Origin: Mactra quadrangularis
Lineage: Eukaryota > Mollusca > Bivalvia > Venerida > Mactridae
Length of the DNA: 64,000 nucleotides
Direction of reading: 5' to 3'
Assembly (NCBI GenBank): GCA_025267735.1
Contig: CM046309.1
Location: forward strand, 59,213,319 to 59,277,318
Positions 25,601 to 40,600 of this stretch are shown here, piece after piece (within the stretch, counting starts at the first letter, position 1; every line of letters begins with the position of its first letter). The notes beneath the pieces are model-generated. The model worked only from the letters and a program-made list of their open reading frames with translations. It was not told the DNA's origin and searched no databases. The translations under genes and the position numbers were made by a program.

Positions 25601-28600
25601 ACAGATGAATGAAAATTATGAAACAATATTAGAATACAGATGAATGAAAATTATGAAACAATTATATTAGAATACAGATGAAAAAAAATTTTGAAACAAT
25701 ATTAGAATACAGATGAATGAAAATTATGAAACAATATTAGAATACAGATGAATAAAAATTATGAAACAAGGATGGTTAAAAATAGTTAAAAAATATAACA
25801 GTTATGATTAATGGGAAGACTTATTCAATCTGGCGGACAACTTAGTCTAAACTAGGCCCAAAGTAAATTGACAACATCAGCCATAGTTTATTCTTTTAAA
25901 AATTAATGTAGAGCCCCTGATAACTTTATTAAATGAGGCTATACATTAGGGTAAACCCAATGTTCCATGTGGACCTCTGCTATTTGTGGCCATCAGTTTC
26001 CTCTTAACTAAACAAATAATTTGTTTGTGTGTTTTTGTTAGGTTTAAAGCTGTAGCAACACATTGTATAGGTCATATAAAGGCTGTCAGTCAACCTACTC
26101 ACAGTTCCTGGAAAGGCTAAATCTCTGGATTTAGCTGTTAACCAACTACTATGCACATACTTTCCTCAGTGACAACTAAACAAATAAAACACTTAATCAA
26201 CTTACTGTATGCATTTTACCATCAGATTCTTTCACCTGACATACGCCAGCACCATAAGGACACAACACTCCACTAGGTAGAGTTAATGCTGAACATATAC
26301 TTAAATAAAACTTTGTATTATCATCTGTAGAATATATCACATGATCGGGGTCCCGCGTCAGGGGAGATAAATCTAACGTTTGTAGATGATTGTTCTCTAC
26401 TGAACAAGGTATCTGAAAATAGGTTAATATATATAACAAGTAAATCTGTGAGCTAATGCTCACTAGTGATACCCCTGCAAAAATCTAAAAATATGCGACA
26501 AACAGGCAGTAGATGAGCAAGGAGCATGAAATCGCTTTACACCACGTAGGACTATGGGATGAAGCAATAAGCAAAGTATTAGGCTGCTGCATGTTATAGT
26601 TGCTGAGAAAACTGCGACGGAAATTTTGTAACGGACTGACGCACGGACGCACAGACGGACAAGGGTAAAACAGTATACCCCCTTCTTCTTGGAAGCGGGT
26701 GTATAACTAGGGTGGTCACAATACGCCAGAAGCGTACCGTAATATACTGCAATACGCTGACATTGTATTGCGATACGTACCACTATATATTGCGGGCTTT
26801 TAGATTCGTTTTTCTTCCGCTGTATTTAACAGAAACATTGCAAATTTTACATGCAGCTACTAATAGAATCTAGCCTCTTTCAGTATTTACGGTCATTTAA
26901 GACTGAGGCACGCCCCAATCGGTTAAATTCTTGCAACTTCAGGTTAGATGGAATGAATGATGAAAAAACTGACGTTTCACTGCTTTTATTTCGCGAAGAG
27001 AAGAAATGAAAAATATCGTGAAATACTGGTACGTTAAATCGTATCGCGGTACGTATTGCTGTAGCTGCATATTGCAATATACCGGTATACTGGTGTATCC
27101 TGACAGCCCTATATATAACAGTAAAAAATGTCACTTTTTATGATGCCATCTGTTTTTTTTCCACTACATATATTAATACAAATGTACAAGGCTGTTATAA
27201 TTTACCCCCATGCTTACAATTAAACTAAATGAATAAATCATTTAGTTTCCTATGTAAGCATGAAAAAATTAAGTTTTCATTTTGATGAGCATAATGAATA
27301 ATCCATACATAAGTACTGATAGTTTAATAAATATGACACATTTCAGGCCTTTTTTTCCTTATATAACAGCCGCCGTTAACAGGCGCCTTCCCCTCTTGAA
27401 ATATTTTTAAAATCATGCAGTTTTCCCAAAATTTTGAGTTTACCTTGGATATTTTGTTCCCCTTTCTATGAAATTGCGATAGAACTTCCCCAAATGTTCT
27501 ATATATAAAAAGGCCCCAGGCCCCTTCCCCAAGTACTGAAAAAAAAGCTCTGCATTTAAGCTTGTGAGTATGTTTTAAACTACAACAAAATGAATACAAC
27601 TGTAAGTTATTTATAAATTAAGTTGGTTCATTCTAAACAAGACCTGTCAGTACAGACAGCATGCTCAACTAAGTAAGTATTTGTCACATGAGTCACATTT
27701 TTAATTTTTATTTCACGGGAAGCTATTTTGAAAAAAATGTATTTGGAGTTATGAACCTTGTCACATGAAAAGTGGTTGACAATAAAGAGCATATATTTAA
27801 AGTTTCAAGTTGATACCTGAAGAATTTAAAAAGTTACAGTAATGTATATTTTACTGCACAAAAACTTTTATCAGAAATATGGACGCGTACGCTGACACTA
27901 GGGCGAGTAGGAGAGCTGTCCATTTCTTCGAAAAGTTGAGCTAAAAAAGGATTTTATCCTGTATCCGAAGACTTTTGACAAGCGCTGTACCTACCTCATT
28001 CTCACAAACCAGACTTGTATGCCAAGATATATAATAAGTACAGTCTTCTGTCTCATCAATAAACATTGGTCTACCAAGTCCTCTATGTTGGTTACAGATA
28101 AATGTTACAATAGTGTTCCTCTCATATTGTCCATTGTGACATTTATCCCCCCCTGTAAAGTTCTGTATTATAACACCGTCATCAAACCATAGATCATGTA
28201 CTGCATTACCAGCGTTAATTGTAGTAGTACTGGTATCTGTGCTAGATTGACATACACCTGAAATGAATAGAATTACAGTTCTACTATCAAGAGCATCAGA
28301 ATCAATTGATGGGGAGGAGTGAGTAATTTTCTCTACCTTTGCTGTCACTGTCAATCACAATAGCACTAATTCTAAACCCTTAGTTTCCGGAGTTCACATG
28401 ACTGAGGTAATTTTATGTAACTTCAACTTGTTCTGTTCTTGTCGACTTTAACACCAATGCGCTAAAAATAGACACACCTACAAATTTCCTGACAGTGTGT
28501 CTAAAAATAGATCATATACATGTGTACTGATTTCTTCTGTGGACAGTATCAATGTAGCTTCGCTGATCCTCCGTAATGCAGTAAAAATGTTTGTTTGTAA

Positions 28601-31600
28601 ATTTTAGAAAAAGCATTACATGATTAGTCCAACTTTTCTCTATATGTATGATAAATTTTGCAGTGTTTAATTCATGTCCTGACAGCGCCATCGGCACTTT
28701 GGTTTTAGGAAGAGGTATCGCTTAAAATATTCTGTTAAGAAACATGAGAAAAATCATCAGGGCCCATATTCACAAAAATAAATCTCAAACTCAGACTCAA
28801 ACTCAGTCTTAAACTTAGACTTTGACTTCCCTGAGCAAATTTTCAAAATGATATTCATGAACGGTTTCAGACTTAGACTCAGCTGAGATTAAAATTTACT
28901 TGATATAAGCAGCCTCTTACCATAATAAAAACAAGAGCTCCGCTGGGCGGGGCATTATACGCCCGTGTGCAGTCCATGCTGTGTTCTATCTCATATAAAG
29001 TCCCTGTGACCTTGACCAATGACCCCGGGATCTCAGAATAGGTCCCATTCTTAACAGGAGGGCTATCCAAAGCAAAGATTTTGAGAACCTAGGTACAGCC
29101 ATGGTTGATTTATCACCGACACAAAGTTTTCCCATACAAACTTCCAGTGACCTTGACCCTGGGGCCTCAGAACCAAGAGTTCTCGCCCTTGACCCAAAGA
29201 GTATTTATACATAAAATTTGGTGATATTAGGTAAAGTTGGTTGTTGGACAAGGTTTTTCCTCATGATTTTTCTTTTGACTTTAACCTTTAACACAGGGAC
29301 CTAAAACCAAAGGGGCATATGCTAGACATTAAGGCTACCCTTAAATAAGATTTGGAAAACCTACAATGTAGGTACAATTATTATTGAGTTACTGTCCGGA
29401 AAATGTTTCAATATGAATTAAGTCCCTGTGACCTTGACTTTTGTCCCTGGGGTTTCCAAATCAAAAGAGAACATCAAATACCAAAGAGCTATCAACACAT
29501 TACATCTTGACAAATGGGCTGATCCACATAAAATTTGGTTAACCTAGGTACAATCATTGTTTAGTTATTGTCCGGACAAGGATTGTCCATATGATGCCCC
29601 TGTGACCTAGATCTTTGACCCAGTTTTGACCCAAAACCAATTGGGAACATCCTTAACACATGGGCTACCCTCACATAAAATTTGGTGAACTAAATTCATT
29701 TAACTTATTAAATATAGCATTATTTCCATGGTTTGCCATTTTGACTTTATTAACATATTGATTGAACATTTGAAGTCTCTGCTTGGTAATTTGATATCTT
29801 CTGGATGATGGTTTAAACTTGACCCAGGGGCCCCAAAATCAATAGGGAGCATCCTTGACACATGGGCTACTCTCACATGAAATTTGGTGAACTTAAGTGC
29901 AGTCATTGTTGATTTACTACACGGACAATGTTTTTCAATATGATGCCCCTGTGACCTTGACCTTTGAACCAGGGGCCCTAAAACCAATAGGACATAACCA
30001 TGACACATGGGCTACTCTCACAAAAAATTTAGTGAACCTAGGTACATTGGTTGTTCAGTTATTGTCTGGACAAGGTTTTTCCATATGATGCCTCTGTGAC
30101 CTTGACCTTTGGGTCTGGGGCCCCAAAACCTATTGGGAACATCCTTCACACAAGGGCTACATTCACATAAAATTTTATGAACCTAGGTACAGTCCTTGTT
30201 GAGTTATTGTCCAAACAAGGATTTTCAATATGATGCCCCTGTGACCTTGACCTTTGACCCAGGAGCCCCAAAACCAATAGGGCATAACCTTTACCCAAGG
30301 ACTACCCTCACATGAAATTTGGAGAACCTAGGTACATTGGTGGTTCAGTTATTGTCTGGACAAGTGTTTCATTGTTTGCCGTTTTGACTTTATAAACATA
30401 TTGATAGAACATTTGAAGTCACAGCTTGGTTATTTGATATCTTCTGGTTTAAGATTTAAACTTAACCCTGTTTTCCCAAAACTGATAAGGTACATCCTTG
30501 ACACATGGGCTACTCTCACATGAAATTTGGTGAACTTTGGTAAAATCATTGTTGAGTAATTATCCGGACAATGTTTTTCAATATGATGCCCCTGTGACCT
30601 TGACCTTTGACCAAGGTGCCCCAAAACCAATAGGGCATAACCTTGACACATGGGCTACTTTCACATAAAATTTAGTGAACCTAGGTACATTGGTTGTTCA
30701 GTTATTGTCTGGACAAGGTTTTTCCATATGATGCCTCTGTGACCTTGACCTTTGGGTCTGGGGCCCAAAAACCTAATGGGAACACCCTTGACACAAGGGC
30801 TACCTTCACATAAAATTTTGTGAACCTAGGTAAAGTAGTTGATGAGTTATTGTCCAAACAAGGATTTTCAATATGATGCCCCTGTGACCTTGACCTTTGA
30901 CCCAGGAGCCCCAAAACCAATAGGGCATAACCTTTACCCAAGGACTACCCTCACATGAAATTTGGAGAACCTAGGTACATTGGTGGTTCAGTTATTGTCT
31001 GGACAAGTGTTTCATTGTTTGCCGTTTTGACTTTATAAACATATAAATAGAACATTTGAAGTCACAGCTTGGTAATTTGATATCTTCTGGTTTAAGATTT
31101 AAACTTAACCCTGTTTTCCCAAAACTGATAAGGTACATCCTTGACACATGGGCTACTCTCACATGAAATTTGGTTAACCTAGGTACAGTCATTGTTGAGT
31201 TATTACCCGGACAATGTTTTTCAATATCATGCCACTGTGACCTTGAACTTTGACCCAGGGGCCCCAAAATCGATAGGGCATATTCTTGACACATAAGGTA
31301 CTCTTACATAAAATTTGGTGAACCTAGGTACATTGGTCTTTCAGTTATTGTCTGGACAAAGTTTTTCCATATAATGCCCCTGTGACCTTGACCTTTGAAC
31401 CTGGGGCCCCATAAATCTATAGGGCACATCTTTGACACATGGGCTACTCTCACATAAAATTTGATGAACCTAGGTACAGGCGTTGTTGAGTTATGGTCCG
31501 GACAAGGTTTTTCAATTTGATGTCCCAGTGACCTTGACCTTTGACCCAGGGGCCCCAAAACCCATTGGGAACATCCTTGACACATGGGCTTCTCTCACAT

Positions 31601-34600
31601 AAAATTTGGTGAACCTAGGTAGATTGGTTGTTAAGTTATTGTCAGGACAAGTTTTTTCCCCATATGATGCCACTGTGACCTTGACCTTTCATGCAGGGGC
31701 CCCAAAACCAATAGGGAACATCTTTGACACATGGGCTACTCTTACATTAAATTTGGTGAACTTAGGTACATTGGTGCTTCAGTTATTGTCCGGACAAGTT
31801 TTACCTATTCTAAGTCCCAGTGACCTTGACCTTTAACCCTTGGGTCTCAAAATCAATAGGGAACCTCCTTTACCCAAGGGCTATCCACACATAAAATTTT
31901 AGGAACCTAGGTATATCCTTTCTTGAGTTATCATCCGGACAAGCAATTGTCCACGGACGGACAGACGGACAGACGGACGGACGGCCAGACGGACAGACGG
32001 ACGGACGGACAGACGGACAACATCATAACATAATACGACCGTTTTTTCAAAACGGGCGTATAATGAAACAAAATGTGGGCCATTATTATCTCATTACTAA
32101 CCATTTTTATCTCTTCAGTAAAGTTTTGAGTCTACGATTTTTTAGACTCAACATTTTAGACTCAAACTCTGATTTTAGACTCAGACTCAAGACTCAAAAT
32201 TTTTTTGAATACCATTGTTTGAGCTTTTGAGTCAGAGTCTGAGTCTAAAGCATAAAACTACTCAGTTTTAGACTCAAAAAGTGAAAGTGAATATGAGCCC
32301 TGAAAATATCTTGATCTAAACAGATGATATTTGAAAAGATGGAAAATATAATAAAAGTGTAAAGTTTAAACCATGCCAAGTCAAAAACACACTAAGGGCA
32401 TTGCTTATTTCCTTCAGCAAGAAATTTACCAGCATTTGCTTCATTACATTCAGATATAAATAGATTACTTAAAGAGTGGTACATATGTATAGTTCCATTA
32501 AACCAATGTGTCTGCTGTGAAAAGTAGAGTAAAAGACTTTCCAAGAAGATTGATAGATGGATATCAATTAACCAATGACTAGAGGTAATGGTTGTAAAGT
32601 CAGTGAACATACATCAGTATTAAACTTAGATTAATTTCCACAACGAATTAACAGGGTTCATACAAACATTCAATACCAAAATTCAAGTACTTTTTAAGTA
32701 CATTTTCCCATTTATCAATCACTTTTTCAGCAAGTTAAACATACATACCTATATTTTCGCCAGCATCTTTACACACACTATTTTTTACTGTATCACAAAC
32801 ATTAAATTCATATTTATGTCCTTGTTTATCCGTTACACTCCAAGATGAGCCATCAGTTATCCTTAATTGTGATAAATCAAATACTGTACCTATAAATATA
32901 TACATAAGTAAAATCTTATACTTTCACTGTAGCGAAAAACTAATGAAACTTTCACTGCAGTGAAAACCTAATGAAACTTTCACTGTAGTGAAAAACTAAT
33001 GAAACTTTCACTGCAGTGAAAAACTGATGAAACTTTCACTGTAGTGAAAAACTAATGAAACTTTCACTATAGTGAACAACTAATGAAACTTTCACTGCAG
33101 TGAAAAACTAATGAAACTTTCACTGTGGTGAAAAACTAATGAAACGTTCACTGTTACAGTAGAAAATGACATTTTTACAGTAAGATTTAAGAAGTAACTT
33201 ATTTAAACACAACATTTTATCACTAGACAGTGAATACTCAATTTAAAACCAACTGCTTAGGCAAATTTGAAGAGTGTCAGGGGAGATAATTTTGTTGGAG
33301 TAAATTTCTGGGATTGTCTATATTTTATGTTAGGACAAAGCATGGACAGCTGTAAATTATTTCATGATGATAAATAACTTACCAGTGGCTGGATCAGTAA
33401 CTTTACATGTAATATCTTGTGGTCTAATGTCAGTATTAGTTTTATGATCTATTATCTCATCAGTACACGCTGCTGCTGTTTGCCAGAGGAAGTGATGATC
33501 GCAGTCACCTACTGTAAAATGTCCGACAGGAACTGAATGCTGGAAATAAAATATAGTAGAGGTTTGATAGCCATTTTTATAGGGGTTTTGGGGTAATTTT
33601 TTTTTTTTTTGGGGGGGGGGGATATAATGTAGTAGCAACACATTGTATAGGTTATATTACAGCAGTCAGTCCCCTTACTCACTGTTCCTGGAAAGGCTAA
33701 ATCTTTGGATTTAGCTGTTAACCAATGCATACTTCCGTCAGTGACTGACTACTGCCCAACATGATTTAGAACCAGTGGTAGAAAGGAGAATGGCCGTGTA
33801 AAAAATTGTCTCATGACCATGCTCCACAAAAGTATGCCCCAACTGGGAATTGAACCTACTATCCCTCGGTCAGTAAACTTGTGCGCTGCCAACTGAGCTA
33901 GCCGGGTGGGCTCATTTTGGGGTAATAGACATAAGAACACAGGAATAAATAAGAGCACTGTGAGTTGAGAGCTTTATATACCAAAAGTATGAGCTGCCAT
34001 AAATGACCTCTGTCCCTCAGGGACATATTGACCTTAGTGCTAGACCTGGTAAAAAGTGTGGCACATGGTCTTAATGTAGGGATAATTTGTGACAAGTAAT
34101 TTAAAAAACCTTTCCTACATGCGTAACAAAATTACAGTCTAGACATCAGTTTGCTAACAGTCAGATTATGCAGACCATAACATACATACATAATACATAC
34201 ATTACATTCCTTCAGAAAGTTTATGCATCAAATGATAAAACAAACAATAAAATCTCAGTTGTCCCCTTAAAGGTTCACTAGTCCAAATTATTACATTTTA
34301 TAATTTTTCACAATTATCAACAAGCCAAAATACATAAAATAATCATTTTAACTAGCCCAGATCAATTTTTCACTGACCAAATTCTAAGCTTTAGTGGGAT
34401 AAGGATTTTCACCAAATCCCTGGCTTCGGTGTAGTAGGCAAAGTCAAAGACTAAATCTTACCAGAGCATTTTTATCACATTTAAAAGTGATATGTGTTGA
34501 CATCTTATCTTTACCATTCTTACATAAATCACCATTTGTATAAACTAATACAATTTGTCCATTCTCAAATCTTAAAGGCTCATCCACTGGTTCTCCTATA

Positions 34601-37600
34601 CTTTGATATCTGTAATTAGAAAATCCCAATTATACAGAACCCATTCTATGAAATTAGTGGGTGTACAGTTCCCGGGAAAAGCACTTTTTAGTTCAGGCAA
34701 CCAAAAATGTCTATTTGGAAACCAAAATTCTACGAACAAGAGATAGTGCTTGCTGCTACATCGACCTGTGGTGCTTTTCACAAAAATTCTTACCAAAAAA
34801 ATCTTCATTAGTCAGTTTCATATAATTAGTACTTCAAAGTCAGACAGATAATAAGCATAACTATGATATGATATTCAAAATATTCTACACAATTTGTATG
34901 ATATTCAGAATAGATAAGCCAACAAATGAGTGTATCATTAATGTATGTTGCTTTTGACTTATGAAGATTTTTTTCGTAAGTATTTTTGTGAAAAGCACCA
35001 CTGTTCGGGGAACCACTTTCCTATCCTAATTTCGTAGACTAGTACCCATCTTTAGTTCTTAGACAAATGAAATTTTGACAAAATCTGATTATACAATCTT
35101 CAAGTAATTCTAACATTCTAACATCATTGAAGTTTATTCATGAAATATAATTTGAATCATACGTTAATAAACTAATTATTTGAATCATTTGAAAATCAAT
35201 TACATTGTAATGCTGATTTTTGGATTAGCTTGGATGTCTTTTTTTCTGTTTCTCATTTTACAATGGTAAATTTTATTTGTTAATCCTGCCATCAGAATCA
35301 AGTCAAGCAGTTTTGGAGGGCACTGTAGATGATATATTCAATCACAACTACATGTAATAAGGATTCTAACTTTTTGGCAGTCATAGCCAGTTATACTCAA
35401 TGGTGGGTATAACACTATTAAGGTGCATAGGCCGATCTAGTGGGGGGGGGGGGTCAGGACCCCCCCCCCCCTGAGAATTTCCAAAATGTACCTTTCCATT
35501 AGCTTAACATATATTTAATGGTTATGTTGTTTTTATTATCAATATGTTGCTGCATTATTCTGCAAAATGTGTTTAATGTGGGTGTGGTTCGAAAGTTTGG
35601 ACCCCCCTAGAAAAAGTTGAGACCCCCTAGAAAAAAATCCTGAATCTGCCCCTGAGGTGTAAGTGATCCTTTACGTATATCCAAAGCATGCCAACACCAT
35701 TATTAGTTACAACATCATATCATCATGTTCATTCTGATCAAACAAGCCAGAGACATCTATATAAAGTCCAGTATATAATAAAGTATCATATTTTAATCAT
35801 CAACTTACTTTTTAGGATCTGTATCAGGTTTATCTAAATCTATCATACAAGCTGCAGCGTTGTAAGGACATGTAGCATCTGAAAACATTTATTTATACAT
35901 CAGTAATAACAGTATACAGTACAACCTCTCTTAAACAACACCCACTGGGAGAGACTAAAATGTGACTTTGTTACACTAAAATTACACTAAAGGGAAATAT
36001 CAAAAGCTGTTGCTGTGTGGAGGATTTGTTCTGAAGAAGGCCACTCCGTAGAGGTTATACTGTACATCATGTCTATAATCATAATACAATAACACTTGAA
36101 CAATTAGAACCAACAAAACGGATGGTTTTTTCAGCAACATGGTCTTAATATATGAACATTTTACTTCATAGTGATATGGTCTCAATATATGAATATTTTA
36201 CTTCATAGTGATATGGTCTTAATATACAAACATTTTACTTCATAGTGATATGGTCTTAATATATGAACATTTTACTTCATAGCGATATGGTCTTAATATA
36301 TGAACATTTTACTTCATAGTGATATGGTCTTAATATATGAACATTTTACTTCATAGCGACATGGTCTTAATATATGAATATTTTACTTCATAGTGATATG
36401 GTCTTAATATATGAATATTTTACTTCATAGCGATATGGTCTTAATATATGAATATTTTACTTCATAGTAATATGGTCTTAATATATGAATATTTTACTTC
36501 ATAGTGATATGGTCTTAATATATGAATATTTTACTTCATAGTGATATGGTCTTAATATATGAACATTTTACTTCATAGTGATATGGTCTTAATATATGAA
36601 CATTTTACTTCATAGTGATATGGTCTTAATATATGAACATTTTACTTCATAGTGACATGGTCTTAATATATGAACATTTTACTTCATAGCATTTTACTTC
36701 ATAGTGATATGGTCTTAATATAGGAACATTTTACTTCATAGTGATATGGTCTTAATATATGAACATTTTACTTCAGAGTGATATGGTCTTAATATACGAA
36801 CATTTTACTTCATAGCGATATGGTCTTAATATATGAACATTTTACTTTATAGCGATATGGTCTTAATATATGAATATTTTACTTCATAGCGATATGGTCT
36901 TAATATACGAACATTTTACTTCATAGTGATATGGTCTTAATATACGAACATTTTACTTCATAGTGACATGGTCTTAATATACGAACATTTTACTTCATAG
37001 TGACATGGTCTTAATATACGAACATTTTACTTCATAGTGATATGGTCTTAATATATGAACATTTTACTTCATAGTGACATGGTCTTAATATATGAACATT
37101 TTACTTCATAGTGATATGGTCTTAATATACGAACATTTTACTTCAGAGTGATATGGTCTTAATATACGAACATTTTACTTCATAATGATATGGTCTTAAT
37201 ATATGAACATTTTACTTCATAGTGACATGGTCTTAATATATGAACATTTTACTTCATAGTGATATGGTCTTAATATACGAACATTTTACTTCAGAGTGAT
37301 ATGGTCTTAATATACGAACATTTTACTTCATAGCGATATGGTCTTAATATATGAACATTTTACTTCATAGTGATATGGTCTTAATATATGAACATTTTAC
37401 TTCATAGTGATATGGTCTTAATATACAAACATTTTACTTCATAGTGATATGGTCTTAATATACAAACATTTTACTTCATAGTGATATGGTCTTAATATAC
37501 AAACATTTTACTTCATAGTGATATGGTCTTAATATATGAACATTTTACTTCATAGTGATATGGTCTTAATATATGAACATTTTACTTCATAGTGACATGG

Positions 37601-40600
37601 TCTTAATATATGAACATTTTACTTCATAGTGACATGGTCTTAATATATGAACATTTTACTTCATAGTGATATGGTCTTAATATATGAACATTTTACTTCA
37701 TAGTCACTGTGATATGGTCTTAATATACAAACATTTTACTTCATAGTGATATGGTCTAAATATATGAACATTTTACTTCATAGTGATATGGTCTTAATAT
37801 ATGAACATTTTACTTCATAGTGACATGGTCTTAATATATGAACATTTTACTTCATAGTGACATGGTCTTAATATATGAACATTTTACTTCATAGCATTTT
37901 ACTTCATAGTGATATGGTCTTAATATATGAACATTTTACTTCATAGTGATATGGTCTTAATATATGAACATTTTACTTCATAGTGATATGGTCTTAATAT
38001 ATGAACATTTTACTTCATAGTGATATGGTCTTAATATATGAACATTTTACTCCTAAAATTTACTCCTAAACTTAAAATTTGTCATAAATGCATGATTCTG
38101 CAATAACCAAGAAGGTCTTAACATCTCTATTGGTTTTAAATCACATTTAAAATCTACTATGGTTTTTTCTCAAGCAAGAAACTTTGTCCTACTAGCTCAG
38201 TACTAGGTGAACAGAAAGCAGACTAAATCAAAGTACTGAAGGCACTGAATTTGTCTTTGTTTGAAAAGTGAAATAAGATTTCCGGCTCCAACAACGTTTG
38301 TACACAAAGAACAGTTCAGTGATACAAACATGTATTAGTTTGATAAGTAGAACAGCACTGTTAGGTTCAAAACACTTCACACAATTGACCTGTAAATACA
38401 GCAATTAAACTGGACAGGCAAACACACTATTGATCTTTTTTGCAAAATAACCTGACAACTGGCACAAACAACAGGTCGTGACTGAATCGTTGATACTATT
38501 TTTTTTACATAAGACAACGTAAAGATCTGTACTGAGACGCTGAACTTACTAGCTTTTATACATATGCTTCAATATAGACTGGTTAACAAGTGTATTTCTG
38601 GAATTATTGCGCCTGTCATAGCAAACAATCATTTTGAATTGCTCTATACATACATACAGAGAGACTGCTTCTGGATTTGGTAAATTTTCAAAATTGACAA
38701 GGGTCTAAAATTCAGTAAAAATATTTGTTCAAATGAACAAATAAAAATGATTTTTACAATCAAGCTATAATGAATACAAAACAAGATTTACTAACTTGGT
38801 TTATGAACCAGAGATCTGCAAACATTGATAACAAATCTCTTTCTCTCCCTGCTGTCCACTACTTCATAATTATCATTTAATAAACTTAATACATTTAAAT
38901 CATAACTGTTCTGAGAGCTATCAGTTACTGTACAACTTGAAGCTGTATGTGGTGGACACGCTAGATTTGTTGCCCATTCAAATACATAATGACAATTATA
39001 GGATTCTTCTATGAATATAGGACCTGAAAGTATAAACAAGACCAAATTGATCATATGTTCTATGGATTCGCTCGCACCTTAATTTTGATGGTTTTTACAA
39101 AAAATATATTTTTATTTCCTCGCTCGCTCATAAAAATTTGGTCAAACCGCAATATAACGCAACTGAATTAAGATTTTTTTTTTCTTTGCTAGTCTGCCCC
39201 ATTTTTTTCTGGAAAAATCCGTAGAACATATGATCAATTTGTAGTGGCCCAACAGACCTAATTCGGAATTCAAATTTATGGGTTTTTCCGTCCGTGCACA
39301 GCCGGTACAAACAAAGTTTTCTACATATTATTACTAAATAGCACGAACTAAGGATTAAATCCTATTGTTTTTTATACACATGTTTTCATTTCAACAGTGA
39401 AAGTTTGTTTGTACCAGAAGGGAAAACCCTAATATTTGAATTCCAGATATATTCTATTGACAAGTATTACAAAAAGAGCCGTCCAAAAGTTCTAAACATG
39501 TGAAACTTTGATAAAAGCTGGCCATGCCTCCCTTAAATCATTTTACTCTAATTTAAGCTTAAAATGTCCATTACAAGTACTTGGACAAATGAAAGTTTGA
39601 TGAATTGATCATTTATACAACAAGTAATAATTTGTGTACTTGCTATATTTGAATTATATGTTGACAAACTAATTAAATTCTGATTTTAAAATTCACTCAC
39701 AGGTGCTTTTTTGTTCATGGGTAAATGCAATCAACAAAATAAGGATTTGAAAGTGATAATATTGAAATCACCGTAAATATCATGATAACTGTTACAGATA
39801 TAACGATTTATAATAGTCAATTTTGTAAAGAAATTTTTAATCTACAAATCGAGACCAATATTTGCATCCAAAAATAATCCAAAAGGTAAAATTAATCTGT
39901 CAGACCATACCTACTGTCAAAATGGTTCAATACCATGTGAATATTATATAATGAAAGTATAGTTATAACTCGTACACGGTAATGTATACGGGAGCGATTT
40001 TTATTTGTGTTTGTTGCCAAAATATTATATGTGTGCATATTTAAAGAATGTGAGGACTCTGGTGCCAGTGATAAAAACTGACCATTTTAGTCATTGCGCA
40101 GCCCTATAAAAGAGAGGAGAGGTAGTGTGATAACATATTGTCATCAACTATTGGGTTACATAACTAGATACAATGTACATAACTTACCTTTCAAACCATT
40201 ATCTGAGTAATCACATACAAATCTTATAATAGTTTGTCTTTCATATTGACCATGACATTTATCTTGACCTCCTTTATATATCAACATTAACTGTCCATTA
40301 TCATACTGTAGATCAGCATTCGCTATACCTAGAATATATAATAGTAAACAGGGCTCGAATTTAACAAATATTTGTTTACTAATTTCCATAGATTAGTATG
40401 GATACATATTTTATTGAGAATAAGTCAAAAACCACTATAATGAGTATCGCATAGTCAACATTCTAAATAACTCTATCCAAACAGTAGGGTCACCGACAAA
40501 TGAATCAAAATCATCAATACGCAGTACAGAAATAAACATGTAAAAGATTCAAATACCTATTAGTGGCGCTTTTCACAAAAAATCTTACCAAAAAATCTTT

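Noticed and set aside
28879..31836. Chain of short frames with motifs such as M-C-Q-G-Y-A-L-L-V-L-G
   Set aside because: They are translations of the 145-bp repeat unit in the TIR-bounded array; frames break at every unit.
32392..32610. Possible extra receptor exon ending in A-N-A-G-K-F-L-A-E-G-N-K
   Set aside because: Exons 32749-32889 and 27995-28257 join in phase to give CKDAGENIGVCQ, the expected domain 11 sequence, leaving no gap to fill.
36143..38050. CRISPR-like array
   Set aside because: Units are contiguous near-identical 37-mers without unique spacers, in an intron of a eukaryotic gene.
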